This document shows, piece by piece, positions 34,573 through 43,316 of a stretch of 64,000 bases of DNA; the first letter of the stretch is position 1; every line of letters begins with the position of its first letter. Under the pieces are notes generated by a model, which was given only the letters and a program-made list of their open reading frames with translations, was not told the DNA's origin and ran no database searches. The position numbers and the translations under genes are program-made. Origin of the DNA: Azophilus sp963663395 (GTDB lineage Bacteria; Pseudomonadota; Gammaproteobacteria; Pseudomonadales; Azotimanducaceae); assembly GCA_963663395.1 (NCBI GenBank), contig OY760226.1, positions 3,410,001 to 3,474,000 on the forward strand, read 5' to 3'.

Positions 34573-35391
34573 ATGCGATTCGTAACCTTCAACGCCAACG
34601 GCATACGCGCACGCCTGCACCAGATCGAAGCCATCACGGAGTCCCACGCTCCGGATGTCATCGCCCTGCAGGAAACCAAGGTGATGGACGACATGTTCCC
34701 ACTGGAGACGGTACAGGCAATGGGGTACCCGCACATCGTCATCCACGGGCAGAAGGGCCACTACGGGGTGGCGCTGCTTTCGAAATCCGAACCGACAGAG
34801 GTGCAATGCGGCTTCCCCTGGCGCGAGGCCGACCAGCAGCGTCGTTTCGTTACCGCCCGCTACGAGTTCGGCGGGCGGCGGGTGAGGGTCATCAACGGGT
34901 ACTTTCCCCAGGGCGAGAGCCGCGACCACGCGGTCAAGTTCCCCGCCAAGAGACTCTACTACCAGGATCTGCTGCGCTATTTGCGCGAGCGCTGCGACCC
35001 GGGCGAACCGCTCCTGGTCAGCGGCGACATGAATGTGGCCCCGCAGGACCGGGACATCGGCATCGGCGAAGACAACGCCAAGCGCTGGCTGCGGGAAGGC
35101 AAGACCAGCTTTCTGCCGGAAGAACGCGAGTGGCTCGAAGCGGTGATGGCCTGGGGATTCACCGACGTATACGCCACCAGGACCGCCGACGCCGACCGCC
35201 TGTACAGCTGGTTCGACTACCGTTCACGGGGTTTCGACCGCGAACCCAAACGAGGCCTTCGGATCGACCTCGTACTGGCAACCCCAAGTCTCGCCGAAGC
35301 CGTGGACAACTGCGGCATCGACTATGAAATCCGCGGCGGCACGAAGCCGTCGGACCACTGCCCGGTGTGGTGCAACTTCAAGGCCGGCTAG
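34573..35391 (+). CDS. xthA: Exodeoxyribonuclease III / AP endonuclease
   Basis: It cuts DNA at abasic sites and degrades 3' ends in base-excision repair. The start at 34573 gives the family N-terminus RFVTFNANGIRARL with Asn7, and Glu34 lies in ALQETK. Also seen are GHYGVALLSK, GYFPQGESRDH, GDMNVAPQDRDIG, the catalytic end SDHCPVWCNF and LRIDLVLAT. The 272-residue length is typical. The open frame upstream to 34465 is not part of the gene. Confidence 0.95.
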   Translation: MRFVTFNANGIRARLHQIEAITESHAPDVIALQETKVMDDMFPLETVQAMGYPHIVIHGQKGHYGVALLSKSEPTEVQCGFPWREADQQRRFVTARYEFGGRRVRVINGYFPQGESRDHAVKFPAKRLYYQDLLRYLRERCDPGEPLLVSGDMNVAPQDRDIGIGEDNAKRWLREGKTSFLPEEREWLEAVMAWGFTDVYATRTADADRLYSWFDYRSRGFDREPKRGLRIDLVLATPSLAEAVDNCGIDYEIRGGTKPSDHCPVWCNFKAG

Positions 35392-35406
35392 TGTTCAGTG
35401 CTTCGA

Positions 35407-36243
35407 TCAAGCCGACTGGCGCAACAGGTCGATTGAACAGGTAGAGATCCGGTTCTTCAGGCTCACGGCGGCTTCGCGGGCCGCCGATGCAAAATCGTCC
35501 CCGTCACCCGCGTACAGGATCGAGCGCGACGCGCTGATGACAAGACCCTGACCGCTGGCGTCCTGGCCCGCCTCGAGTACCGCACGCAGGTCGCCCCCCT
35601 GGGCACCGATCCCGGGCACCAGCAACGGCACCGATGGCGCCACGGAACGGATGCGGGCGATGTCCCCGGCATAGGTCGCGCCGGCAACCAGCATGAGGTT
35701 GCCGCGTTCGTTCCACTCCGCAACCGCCCCGGCTACGCGCAGAAACACCGGTTCGTCTTCCGGGTGGCACTGGAGCCAGGCATTTCCAGGGTTGCTGGTC
35801 CGGCAAAGCACCGCCACGCCCCTGTCCGGGTACGACAGAAACGGCTCGAGTGACTCGGGACCCAGGTAGGGGTTGACGGTAACGACGTCGGCGCCATACC
35901 GGTGGAACGCTTCCCTGGCGTAGTACTCCGCCGTTGCCCCGATGTCGCCGCGCTTGGCATCCAGGATGACCAGAACGTCCGGATAGCGCGCGTGGATGTA
36001 GGCTATGACTTCAGCGAGCTGGTCTTCCGCGCCCGCCGCGGCAAAGTGCGCGGCCTGGGGTTTGAAGGCGCACACCTCGCTGGCGGTGGCATCGACGATG
36101 GCGCAGCAGAAATCCCTGAAAGCCCCGGGGTTGCCGCGAAACGCCGCAGGCAAACGCTCCGGCACCGGGTCCAGGCCCACGCAGAGCAGGGAGTTTCTGG
36201 ATGTCCATCCGGCCTGCAGGCGTTGGTGGATGGACTGTGCTAT
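35407..36243 (-). CDS. pyrF: Orotidine 5'-phosphate decarboxylase, type 2; unusual start
   Basis: It decarboxylates OMP to UMP in pyrimidine synthesis. Family motifs are SLLCVGLDPVPERLP, the catalytic ILDAKRGDIGAT and LLVPGIGAQGG. The first normal start codon in frame, GTG at 36180, lies inside the first beta strand (LLCVGLD) and would delete the N-terminal helix. The coding sequence continues upstream to an in-frame TAG at 36288, with no ATG, GTG or TTG. An ATA at 36241-36243 sits eight bases after a GAGG site and would give IAQSIHQRLQAGW as the N-terminus, 278 residues. Start at ATA, or an ATG lost by mutation or sequencing error, is the simplest reading. It begins 10 bases after the TPR gene of the TonB operon. 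Confidence 0.9.
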   Translation of the reverse strand: MAQSIHQRLQAGWTSRNSLLCVGLDPVPERLPAAFRGNPGAFRDFCCAIVDATASEVCAFKPQAAHFAAAGAEDQLAEVIAYIHARYPDVLVILDAKRGDIGATAEYYAREAFHRYGADVVTVNPYLGPESLEPFLSYPDRGVAVLCRTSNPGNAWLQCHPEDEPVFLRVAGAVAEWNERGNLMLVAGATYAGDIARIRSVAPSVPLLVPGIGAQGGDLRAVLEAGQDASGQGLVISASRSILYAGDGDDFASAAREAAVSLKNRISTCSIDLLRQSA

Positions 36244-36253
36244 GTCGATGCCC

Positions 36254-37582
36254 TCAGATGGCGCGGGCGAGCGCCCGGCGACGAGCTACCTCGCGGTCGA
36301 TGTAGGTGATCCACTGCTGGCAGATACGCTGGTTGCCCTGGTCCCGGACGCGTCTCGACTCGTTGCGGCAGGAAACGAACGATTCCTTGGCCCGGTTCAG
36401 GCCGTCGCGATTGTACTCGCACATGCCGCGCACGATGTAGACGCTCTGCACTTTGCGCAAACCGCCTTTATTGATGGCATTGGTCGCCGCATCGACGCAC
36501 TGGTCGAATTGGTCGTCTTCCATGTAGAGCTGTGACAGGTTTTCGTAGATGCGGCCGTCGTCGGAGAGCCTTCCCGCATCCTCGAATACGGGAATTGCCT
36601 TGTCGACTTCCTGGGCCAGCTGGTAGGCCTGCCCGAGGCTGCGAAGATTCCTGTCGGTACGCTCTACGAGCCCGTCGTCAATTCCCTTCTGCAGGACCGC
36701 TGCCGCCCTTATTGGCGCCTCTTCCTGCATGAGCAGCCCCGCCAGGGTGACGACGTCGGACTGCATGGTCAGAAAGCCGGCGTCGTAGGCCGCCATCATG
36801 GTATAGATCTGCTCTTTCTCCATGCCCTGCTGGCCCTGGATGCCGGCAAGGCTGACCCAGTAGGCCCGTTTCGGAAACTCTCGGACGAGAATCTCCAGAA
36901 CGACCAATACCTTGTCCCAGCGCTCCTGTTCGGAATACAGAAAGCTCAGCAATGCCCACCAGTTCTCCTTGACCGCGGTGCCACGGTTCTGCGCAATGGC
37001 AATCCCCTTTTCGATCTGGTCGGCCGCGTTGACGTAGTCTTCCATCTGGTAGTAGACCTGCCCCATGAAAATATGGGGTTCCGGACCCGGATTGTTTGCC
37101 TTGGACAGCCACAACCGCATGTAGCGCAAAGCTTCGCTGTAGCGCTCGTCGACGAAATTGAGCTGGGCGAGCGTATACAGTGTCGTCGTTTCCAAACCCT
37201 CCGGGATATCTTCACCCTGGTTTACGACGATTTCGTAGTGGCTGATCGCGCGCCCGTAGTCTTCCTTTGAGAAGTAAAGGAAGCCGAGCATGTTGTGAAT
37301 CTGGCCGATTTCGTTGCCGTTGTAGCGCCGGCTCCGGTCCAGCATGCCGTTCAGCACCCGGGCGGCTCCGTCGAGGTCTTTCGCATCGATGAATTCCTGA
37401 GCTTCGGCCAGCTTCTTGAAGGTGGCCTCGCTCATGGAAGGCACCCGGCGCATTTTCCGGTTGTCCTGCTCGTTTTCTTCCTGTGCCCAGGCCTCGTGGC
37501 CGCCTGCCGGCCCGAGTTCCAGGGCGGGAATCAGGAACAGGACGGTGGTAAGTACCGCTGTGAACCGCAACAAAGCCTTCAT
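36254..37582 (-). CDS. TPR-repeat protein of the TonB operon
   Basis: This 442-residue exported protein has a signal peptide (ALLRFTAVLTTVLFLIPALELG), followed by degenerate tetratricopeptide repeats through most of its length (AQEFIDAKDLDGAARVLNGML; HNMLGFLYFSKEDYGRAISHYE; LYTLAQLNFVDERYSEALRYMRLWL). It is probably periplasmic. A similar TPR protein ends TonB2-type operons in marine gammaproteobacteria and is thought to assist TonB-dependent uptake. It starts 6 bases after tonB and ends just before pyrF. Confidence 0.85.
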   Translation of the reverse strand: MKALLRFTAVLTTVLFLIPALELGPAGGHEAWAQEENEQDNRKMRRVPSMSEATFKKLAEAQEFIDAKDLDGAARVLNGMLDRSRRYNGNEIGQIHNMLGFLYFSKEDYGRAISHYEIVVNQGEDIPEGLETTTLYTLAQLNFVDERYSEALRYMRLWLSKANNPGPEPHIFMGQVYYQMEDYVNAADQIEKGIAIAQNRGTAVKENWWALLSFLYSEQERWDKVLVVLEILVREFPKRAYWVSLAGIQGQQGMEKEQIYTMMAAYDAGFLTMQSDVVTLAGLLMQEEAPIRAAAVLQKGIDDGLVERTDRNLRSLGQAYQLAQEVDKAIPVFEDAGRLSDDGRIYENLSQLYMEDDQFDQCVDAATNAINKGGLRKVQSVYIVRGMCEYNRDGLNRAKESFVSCRNESRRVRDQGNQRICQQWITYIDREVARRRALARAI

Positions 37583-37588
37583 GACAGC

Positions 37589-38194
37589 CTACCCGTCCTG
37601 GAGTTCGAACGTTATGCGGTTGCGCACCCCCGCCACATCGATCGGCTCACCGTTGACGACCTTCGGCTTGTACTTGAACTTGAGCGCTGCCCCCATCGCC
37701 GCCCGGTCGAAGATGCCGGGGGGCTTTGATTCGATCACCCTGGGGTCGCGGACCGCGCCGGTCTTGGTGACCACGAATTCAAGGAGCACATAGCCTTCGA
37801 TTCCCCGGGTCTGCGCGCGCCTGGGATACACCGGCGCCACCTTGACGATGGGCAGGTATTCGCCATCGGAACTGAAGCCGCCCGTGCCGCCGACGTTCAG
37901 GTCGAGCTGCACGTTCACGGCGCCGATCTCGACACCCTGGGAGATGTTGCTGGAGTCGAACTGTGGCTTGGGCATGTCGGGCGGTGGTTCGTCCGGCGGA
38001 GGTGGCGGCGTGGGCTTGCGCCGTTTGATCTGGATGTCGATATCTTCTTCGACACGCACGAAGTCGACGATCTTGCCCGTGATGCTCTCATCGAATGGGC
38101 TCTTGTCGCTCTTGATGAGCGCCTGCATGAGCAAAAACAGGAAGAAGGTGGCTACCGCCGCCAACCCGACACCAAAAACATATCGCACTAACAT
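37589..38194 (-). CDS. tonB: Energy transducer TonB (TonB2-like)
   Basis: It transmits the proton-motive force from the ExbB-ExbD motor to outer-membrane receptors. The 201-residue protein has an N-terminal membrane anchor (LAAVATFFLFLLMQALI), a short proline-rich linker (TPPPPPDEPPPDMPKPQFD), and a C-terminal TonB fold (YPRRAQTRGIEGYVLLEFVVTKTGAV, then AAMGAALKFKYKPKVVNG). The short linker and length near 200 are like the TonB2 class rather than E. coli TonB. It is one base from exbD. Confidence 0.92.
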   Translation of the reverse strand: MLVRYVFGVGLAAVATFFLFLLMQALIKSDKSPFDESITGKIVDFVRVEEDIDIQIKRRKPTPPPPPDEPPPDMPKPQFDSSNISQGVEIGAVNVQLDLNVGGTGGFSSDGEYLPIVKVAPVYPRRAQTRGIEGYVLLEFVVTKTGAVRDPRVIESKPPGIFDRAAMGAALKFKYKPKVVNGEPIDVAGVRNRITFELQDG

Positions 38195-38195
38195 T

Positions 38196-38603
38196 TCACG
38201 CCTCCGTCGATACGGCCACCTGGGTCAGTCCCGCTCCGCGGGCCGCCGTCAGCACCGCTTTCAACAACTCGTACCTGGCTCCCTTGTCCGCTTGGATGAC
38301 CAGGCCTCCCTTGGGGTTCTCCGCGTGCAGCCGCTCGATGTGAGAGCGCACCGCGGCGGGGTCGACGCGCCGCTTGTCGATCCAGATCTCACCGTTTTCG
38401 CCGATGGCGACCAACACGCTCACCGTCGGCTTCTGTTCCGACGTTGCCGCTTCCGGACGCAGTACGTCTATTCCGGCCTGCTTGATGAAGGTGGCGGTCA
38501 CGATGAAGAAGATCAACATGATGAACACCACGTCGAGCATGGGGGTCAGGTTGATGTCCGCATCATCGTCGCTGCGTGAGAACCGGCCGCCTTTTCGCGC
38601 CAT
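38196..38603 (-). CDS. exbD: ExbD/TolR-family biopolymer transport protein
   Basis: This 135-residue proton-motor component has DINLTPMLDVVFIMLIFFIVTATFI with Asp24 in its one membrane segment, followed by a periplasmic domain (VSVLVAIGENGEIWIDKRRVD). It is a paralogue of the orphan at 9636. It sits between exbB and tonB in the TonB operon, the expected place. Confidence 0.94.
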   Translation of the reverse strand: MARKGGRFSRSDDDADINLTPMLDVVFIMLIFFIVTATFIKQAGIDVLRPEAATSEQKPTVSVLVAIGENGEIWIDKRRVDPAAVRSHIERLHAENPKGGLVIQADKGARYELLKAVLTAARGAGLTQVAVSTEA

Positions 38604-38678
38604 TTCCCTCTACTCCCTTAGTGTTTCGTCCCTTAGTTTTTCGTCCCTTACGGTTTTGTCCTGTTTGGTCGTCACCGT

Positions 38679-39197
38679 TCAGTGGTCGGTTGTGAGATGC
38701 TGCTCGAACGTCTCGATCTCGTAGTCTACCTTCCGCTTTACCAGGGTGCTGCCCATCAGGCCGGACAGCGAAGCGATCATGCCCGACATGGTGGGAATGG
38801 TCGCCATCGACACGCCCGCCGCCATGGACCTGGCGTTGCCGCCCTGGGTCGCCATGGCGTCGAATACGTTGATCATGCCGGTCACGGTGCCCAGGAGACC
38901 CAGAAGCGGGCACAGCGTCACGCAGGTCTGAATGAGAGGAAGTGTGCCCGTGATCTTGCCGGAGGTTTCCGAGATCATCTGATCGCGAATCTGGTGGGCG
39001 CTCCAGGAGCGCCGCTCGGGCCGGTCTTCCCAGTTATCGGTCGCGTCCCGGATGACCTGCTTGTGTTCGGAATTGAAATACCAGAGCCGCTCGAAGATGA
39101 GCGTCCACATCAGGAATGTCAGGGCGGCAATCAGAAATAGTACATTGCCGCCCTGTTCCATGAACTGGACGATTGCCAGCCAGGCTTCACCCACCAT
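38679..39197 (-). CDS. exbB: ExbB/TolQ/MotA-family proton channel protein (small)
   Basis: This 172-residue inner-membrane protein has three membrane segments. The conserved core reads TCVTLCPLLGLLGTVTGMINVFDAMATQGGN and AAGVSMATIPTMSGMIASLSGL, the channel-forming MotA/TolQ/ExbB signature. It pairs with ExbD to form the proton channel. It follows the large ExbB-like gene after nine bases. The 75 bases between it and exbD show no gene. Confidence 0.93.
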   Translation of the reverse strand: MVGEAWLAIVQFMEQGGNVLFLIAALTFLMWTLIFERLWYFNSEHKQVIRDATDNWEDRPERRSWSAHQIRDQMISETSGKITGTLPLIQTCVTLCPLLGLLGTVTGMINVFDAMATQGGNARSMAAGVSMATIPTMSGMIASLSGLMGSTLVKRKVDYEIETFEQHLTTDH

Positions 39198-39206
39198 GAC
39201 GTCAGC

Positions 39207-40667
39207 CTACGCCAGCGCCTGACCCGATTGCTCGGCGTGGTCAGCGATGATGCCCTGGGTCTGCTCCTCGAGCACATGAATCACCGAACGGCTGCGCTGC
39301 GCGACGATCGCGTGCAGCAACGTCATGGGAATGGCGACACAAAGCCCGAGAACCGTCGTCATCAGCGCCGTGGAGATACCGCCCGCCATCGTCTTCGGAT
39401 CGCCGGTTCCGAACAGGGTGATGGCCTGGAACGTCAGGATCATACCGATAACCGTACCCAGGAGACCGAGCAGCGGCGCCACCACCGAGATCACCTGAAT
39501 CAGCGTGATGTTCCTTGTTATCTTGGGCGTTTCACCCAGGATCGCCTCGCCGAGCTTCAGCTCCAGCGTCTCCACGTCCACCGCCTTGTTTTCGTGGTAG
39601 ACGTTGAGCACCCGGCCGAGCGGATTACCCTCGCTGACCGTCTCGGAACGCTTCTGTGCGTTTACCTTGGCGCTGGTGATGGACAGGGTCACCAGCCGCT
39701 CGATGGCCAGCAGCACCCCGAGGATACCGCCGAGAATGATCACCGCGCCGACATAGCCACCCTGCCCGTCGCAGAACGGCAGGTAGCATTCGCCCTTGCC
39801 GATACCGCCGAAGAAGGAGCCGACCCGTTCGCCGACGGTTGCCGCCTGGATAAGCAGGGCAAGCAACGACCCCCGCGTCGGGTCGATGGCCAGCCCCACC
39901 ACCTCGCCGGATACCGCTTCCTCAACGTCTTCGACCGTGTTGGTGAAGCGGGCGGCCGGCTGACGGGCGAGTTCGACCAGGGAGCTGTCGTCCGCGTCGT
40001 AGCTGAGATATTCACCGTCACCGAGCAGTGCGAAGGCACCCACGCGAATGATATCGGTCTGCTGCTGTTCGCCGCTCAGCATGCTGATGGTGCCGGGGAA
40101 CCGGCTGATACGACCGGACTCGGTCATCTCGCGCTGCAGTTCGAACCAGAGCGTTTCCATTTCTTCGATGGTTGCAAGCTGGCTCGCGGTGCCCATCTTC
40201 GCGGCCAGATCGCCCAGCCATTCGCCCCGGTTCGGGTATTGCGCCGAAATGAGCGAACCCTGGAATACGCCCCGCGTGTCCCCGGCCACCTGCTGGAGAA
40301 CACCGAACAGTTCACGCAGCGAGCCCAACCTGCGGTCGAGTTGTTCCTGGAGGTCGAGGAGCCTGATTTCGTTTTCCTCGAACTGGGTCTCGAGGCGGTC
40401 GGAACGCCGTTCCTCGGAGCGCCGCTCGGCCTCTGCATTGGCCAGTAACTCGGCCTGCGCTGTCTTGTCGTTCTGGAAACGCCGTTCGCGCTGCACATGT
40501 TCCCGGGATTCGACGACCCGGCGATCTTCGACGTTGCGCAGCAACTCATCGAGGGTGTCCGCCTCTACCGGCTGGGTTTCTGCCGCACCCGATGCTTCCT
40601 GAGCCAGTGCCAGGGGCGCGGCAACAAGGAGGCCGCCGAGAGCAAGAATTCGTTGAAGTCTGTTCAT
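39207..40667 (-). CDS. Large ExbB-like protein (TtpC-like) with periplasmic coiled-coil domain
   Basis: This 486-residue protein starts with a signal peptide (ILALGGLLVAAPLALAQ). A long charged coiled coil (about 30-110, many RRSEERRSDRLETQFEE-like turns) and a globular region follow. The C-terminal MotA/TolQ/ExbB domain has three membrane segments (VGAVIILGGILGVLLAIERLV; SVVAPLLGLLGTVIGMILTFQAI; GGISTALMTTVLGLCVAIPM). It corresponds in architecture to TtpC of the Vibrio TonB2 system, which is needed for TonB2 energy transduction. The ATG at 40667 lies five bases after the DUF3450 stop. Confidence 0.9.
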   Translation of the reverse strand: MNRLQRILALGGLLVAAPLALAQEASGAAETQPVEADTLDELLRNVEDRRVVESREHVQRERRFQNDKTAQAELLANAEAERRSEERRSDRLETQFEENEIRLLDLQEQLDRRLGSLRELFGVLQQVAGDTRGVFQGSLISAQYPNRGEWLGDLAAKMGTASQLATIEEMETLWFELQREMTESGRISRFPGTISMLSGEQQQTDIIRVGAFALLGDGEYLSYDADDSSLVELARQPAARFTNTVEDVEEAVSGEVVGLAIDPTRGSLLALLIQAATVGERVGSFFGGIGKGECYLPFCDGQGGYVGAVIILGGILGVLLAIERLVTLSITSAKVNAQKRSETVSEGNPLGRVLNVYHENKAVDVETLELKLGEAILGETPKITRNITLIQVISVVAPLLGLLGTVIGMILTFQAITLFGTGDPKTMAGGISTALMTTVLGLCVAIPMTLLHAIVAQRSRSVIHVLEEQTQGIIADHAEQSGQALA

Positions 40668-40672
40668 GACGG

Positions 40673-41443
40673 TTACGCCTCCGGGCCGGTGATGGGCAGG
40701 GTCAGCATATCGACGGAGAGCTGCTTGCGGGCCATGCGGATGCCATTCCTGACCGGCGTCGTGTATTCGTCCCCAATGGGCTCCCAGGCTCTGGATGCCT
40801 GATTCCACATGCCGGTCTCCTCACCGTCCGGGGTCTGGTAGACAAGGCTCACCCGCCCCATCTTGAGCACGTCGACCTTCCGGTCGACGCCATTGAGTTC
40901 GATGGTGTCGGCATAGGTTTCCATCGTGCGGCCGTATTCGTTTTCGATCTGGAACGCCCGCAGGACCTGGGAGAATTTCTCGGAAACGGCCACATCGGCC
41001 CGGTCCATCATTTCACGGAGAACGTCAATGCGGTTGTAGCGCTCATCGAGCAGGAACGGCAGGTCGAGGCCGACAAACTGGTCGAGGCCCTCGATCATGC
41101 GCAGCATCAGCGGCGTGATCTGCCGTTCGATGATCGTCACCTCGTCGATGGACTGGGCGAGTTGCTCCATTTCCTGCTGCTGGCCGGAGATCTGCTTCTC
41201 GAGCTGGCGGTTGTAGACCCGCAGGCCCTCGATCTGCTTGAGCACCGTCTTGTACTGGTTCAGCAGTTGGCGGGTCTCTTCGGTAAGCGCATCGATCTTC
41301 GCCTGCGAAGTCTTGGCCTGCTGGTTGATTCGCTCAGCCACCTGGTAAATGTCCGCCAGCGTGGCCGCCGACACCGTAGTGCTGAACCCGACGGCAAGCG
41401 CCAGCGCCAACATGGAGAGCCAGTGAATGGTTCGATTTTTCAT
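40673..41443 (-). CDS. DUF3450 periplasmic coiled-coil protein of the TonB operon
   Basis: This 256-residue protein has a signal peptide (WLSMLALALAVGFSTTVSAA). A long coiled coil follows (about 25-110: VAERINQQAKTSQAKIDALTEETRQLLNQYK and NRQLEKQISGQQQEMEQL), then a C-terminal globular part with RFLLDERYNRIDVLREMMDRAD-like features and QTPDGEETGMWN. DUF3450 proteins are typically the first gene of TonB2-type operons, with unknown biochemical role. It starts at ATG 41443 and heads the six-gene operon. Confidence 0.88.
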   Translation of the reverse strand: MKNRTIHWLSMLALALAVGFSTTVSAATLADIYQVAERINQQAKTSQAKIDALTEETRQLLNQYKTVLKQIEGLRVYNRQLEKQISGQQQEMEQLAQSIDEVTIIERQITPLMLRMIEGLDQFVGLDLPFLLDERYNRIDVLREMMDRADVAVSEKFSQVLRAFQIENEYGRTMETYADTIELNGVDRKVDVLKMGRVSLVYQTPDGEETGMWNQASRAWEPIGDEYTTPVRNGIRMARKQLSVDMLTLPITGPEA

Positions 41444-41624
41444 ACGAGTTCCTGCAGGAATGATTGATTGCAGCCCGATGGGTCTACGTGTTTGACGCGA
41501 CCACCTCCCGGCAGCCATGCAGCTTTCCGGCGAAATGCGCCCCCCCGCTGTAGTTGCGCGAAGCATCAACATACACGTTCAGGATGTCAAGGTTCAACAG
41601 GGCCAGCAGGGCGATGGCCCCCCA

Positions 41625-42296
41625 TCAGCCCAGGTTCTCCGCGAAGAACGCCAGCGTACGCTCGCGGGCAAGCGCGGCGCTCGGCGCATCGTGGCTGCCC
41701 CGGTGGTCGCAGTTGAATCCGTGGTCGGCGTTGTAGACGTGGATCGGCACCTCAGGCTGGGCCTCCCTGACCTTGTCCACGTCGCTCATGGGAATGTGAG
41801 CGTCGAGCTCGCCGAAATGCATGATCACCGGGCAGTTTGGCGCCCGCCCGGCTTCTCCTGCAATACCGCCCCCGTAGTAGCAGGAAGCCGCCGCGACCCG
41901 TTCGAGTTCGCAGGCAGAAAGCCAGGTCAGCAATCCGCCGAAACAGTACCCGACGACGCCGACCTCGCCGTGCTGCGATGCGTGGTTGACCGCCGCTTGC
42001 AGATCAGCCAGCGTGTTCTGCATCTGCAGCTGCTGAAACGCGAGTTCGATACCGCGCCCCATGTCCGCTTCGGTGTAGCCGAGTTCGATATCGGATTCGA
42101 CCCGGTCGAATATCTGGGGGGCCACCACAGCATAGCCTTCGCCGGCATATCCGTCTGCCACCTCACGGATGTGGCTGTTGACGCCGAACACCTCCTGAAT
42201 GACGACCAGCCCGGCCTTCGGGCGCCCGTCGGGCATGGCCTCGTACGCGGCGAATCCAAAGCCATCCGCCGAACTCAAGCGTATTTTCGTTCCCAT
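41625..42296 (-). CDS. Dienelactone hydrolase family protein
   Basis: This is an alpha/beta hydrolase of 223 residues. The nucleophile is Cys in GYCFGG, as in dienelactone hydrolase, with the acid in FGELDAHIPMSDVD and the His in YNADHGFNCD. The N-terminus (EAMPDGRPKAGLVVIQEVFG) is typical. It may hydrolyse cyclic esters from aromatic compound degradation, or act on other esters. There are no other aromatic pathway genes next to it. Confidence 0.9.
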   Translation of the reverse strand: MGTKIRLSSADGFGFAAYEAMPDGRPKAGLVVIQEVFGVNSHIREVADGYAGEGYAVVAPQIFDRVESDIELGYTEADMGRGIELAFQQLQMQNTLADLQAAVNHASQHGEVGVVGYCFGGLLTWLSACELERVAAASCYYGGGIAGEAGRAPNCPVIMHFGELDAHIPMSDVDKVREAQPEVPIHVYNADHGFNCDHRGSHDAPSAALARERTLAFFAENLG

Positions 42297-42605
42297 CCGT
42301 CACCTCCTTGGATCGGCGCACTTTTTAACACACACGGAAGTCGTCTACCACGACCGCCGGCGCGGTGTCGCCGCCGCGGATGCGCCGTACATCCCGATCG
42401 CCGGGAAAAGTGCCCGCGCGGCCCGTCCCGTCGGTGTTGAAGCGTTCACGAAACTGTAATAATCGTCTCTCAAACTGCCGCTGTCCCAAGAGACGAGGCT
42501 GGCCCCGGAATCCGTAGCACGAATGACACCAGGACGTGGTCGAATAATCCATCCGTGCCGTGACATCTAGATGTGAACGAATCCCACACCCGCGCGGCGA
42601 CCGCC
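42297..42605. other. Intergenic region upstream of phoB
   Basis: These 309 bases between the divergent dienelactone hydrolase and phoB contain no recognised gene. A Pho-box-like element is noted at 42443-42460. A GTG at 42573 could extend phoB by 11 residues, but without support from homology. Confidence 0.4.
42443..42460 (+). promoter_or_regulatory. Possible Pho box upstream of phoB
   Basis: The 18 bases read CGTTCACGAAACTGTAAT. Against the PhoB-binding consensus CTGTCAT-AAAA-CTGTCAC about 12 of 18 bases agree, and the second repeat is the better one. It lies 146 bases before the phoB ATG, so autoregulation is plausible. Confidence 0.35.
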
Positions 42606-43292
42606 ATGAACAATTCGGTACTGATCGTAGAGGATGAGCAGGAAATCAGGGAGATGCTTGGCTTCGCCCTGTCGCGAAACGGCTTCGAGGTCGGTGAAGC
42701 CGCAAGCGCGGAGGAAGCGCTCGAACAACTCGAGGGGCCCCTGCCCTCGCTGCTGATCATTGACTGGATGCTGCCTCGCATGAGCGGCATCGACCTGGCC
42801 CGCCGGTTGCGCAACGACGAGCACACCGCCGGGCTGCCGATGATCATGCTCACCGCCCGCGGCGAGGAAACCGACAAACTCAAGAGCTTCGACTCGGGCA
42901 TCGACGACTACATCACGAAGCCCTTTTCGCCCAGGGAACTCGTGGCCCGCATGCGCGCTCTCCTGCGCCGGGCCGGAACCCCGGACGACGGCATCCTCCG
43001 CGCCGGCGACATGGAACTGGATCTCACCTCACACAAGGTGCTGGTGCGGGGCGCCGCGATCAAGATCGGGCCGACAGACTTCCGCCTGCTGGAATTGTTC
43101 ATGCGCAACCCCGACCGTGCCTTCAGCAGGTCCCAGTTGCTCGACCGGGTCTGGGGTCGCAGCATCTATGTCGAGGAACGCACGGTCGACGTCCACGTGC
43201 TGCGCCTGCGCAACACGTTGAAGCCCTACGGATACGACAAGCTCATTCAGACCGTGCGCGGCGTCGGCTACCGGTTCAGCGCGCCGGGCTGA
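42606..43292 (+). CDS. phoB: Phosphate regulon response regulator PhoB
   Basis: This 228-residue OmpR-class regulator has a receiver with Glu9-Asp10, phosphoacceptor Asp53 (LIIDWMLP), PMIMLTARGEETDKL and the Lys in DYITKPFSPREL. The winged-helix domain ends YVEERTVDVHVLRLRNTLKP and VRGVGYRF. The DWMLPRMSGIDLARRLR and TKPFSPREL segments match PhoB rather than other OmpR-class regulators. PhoR usually follows, but here the next gene is a convergent SDR, so the kinase must be elsewhere. Confidence 0.88.
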   Translation: MNNSVLIVEDEQEIREMLGFALSRNGFEVGEAASAEEALEQLEGPLPSLLIIDWMLPRMSGIDLARRLRNDEHTAGLPMIMLTARGEETDKLKSFDSGIDDYITKPFSPRELVARMRALLRRAGTPDDGILRAGDMELDLTSHKVLVRGAAIKIGPTDFRLLELFMRNPDRAFSRSQLLDRVWGRSIYVEERTVDVHVLRLRNTLKPYGYDKLIQTVRGVGYRFSAPG

Positions 43293-43316
43293 ACCCGGCA
43301 TTCGAGGCGAAGCGAT

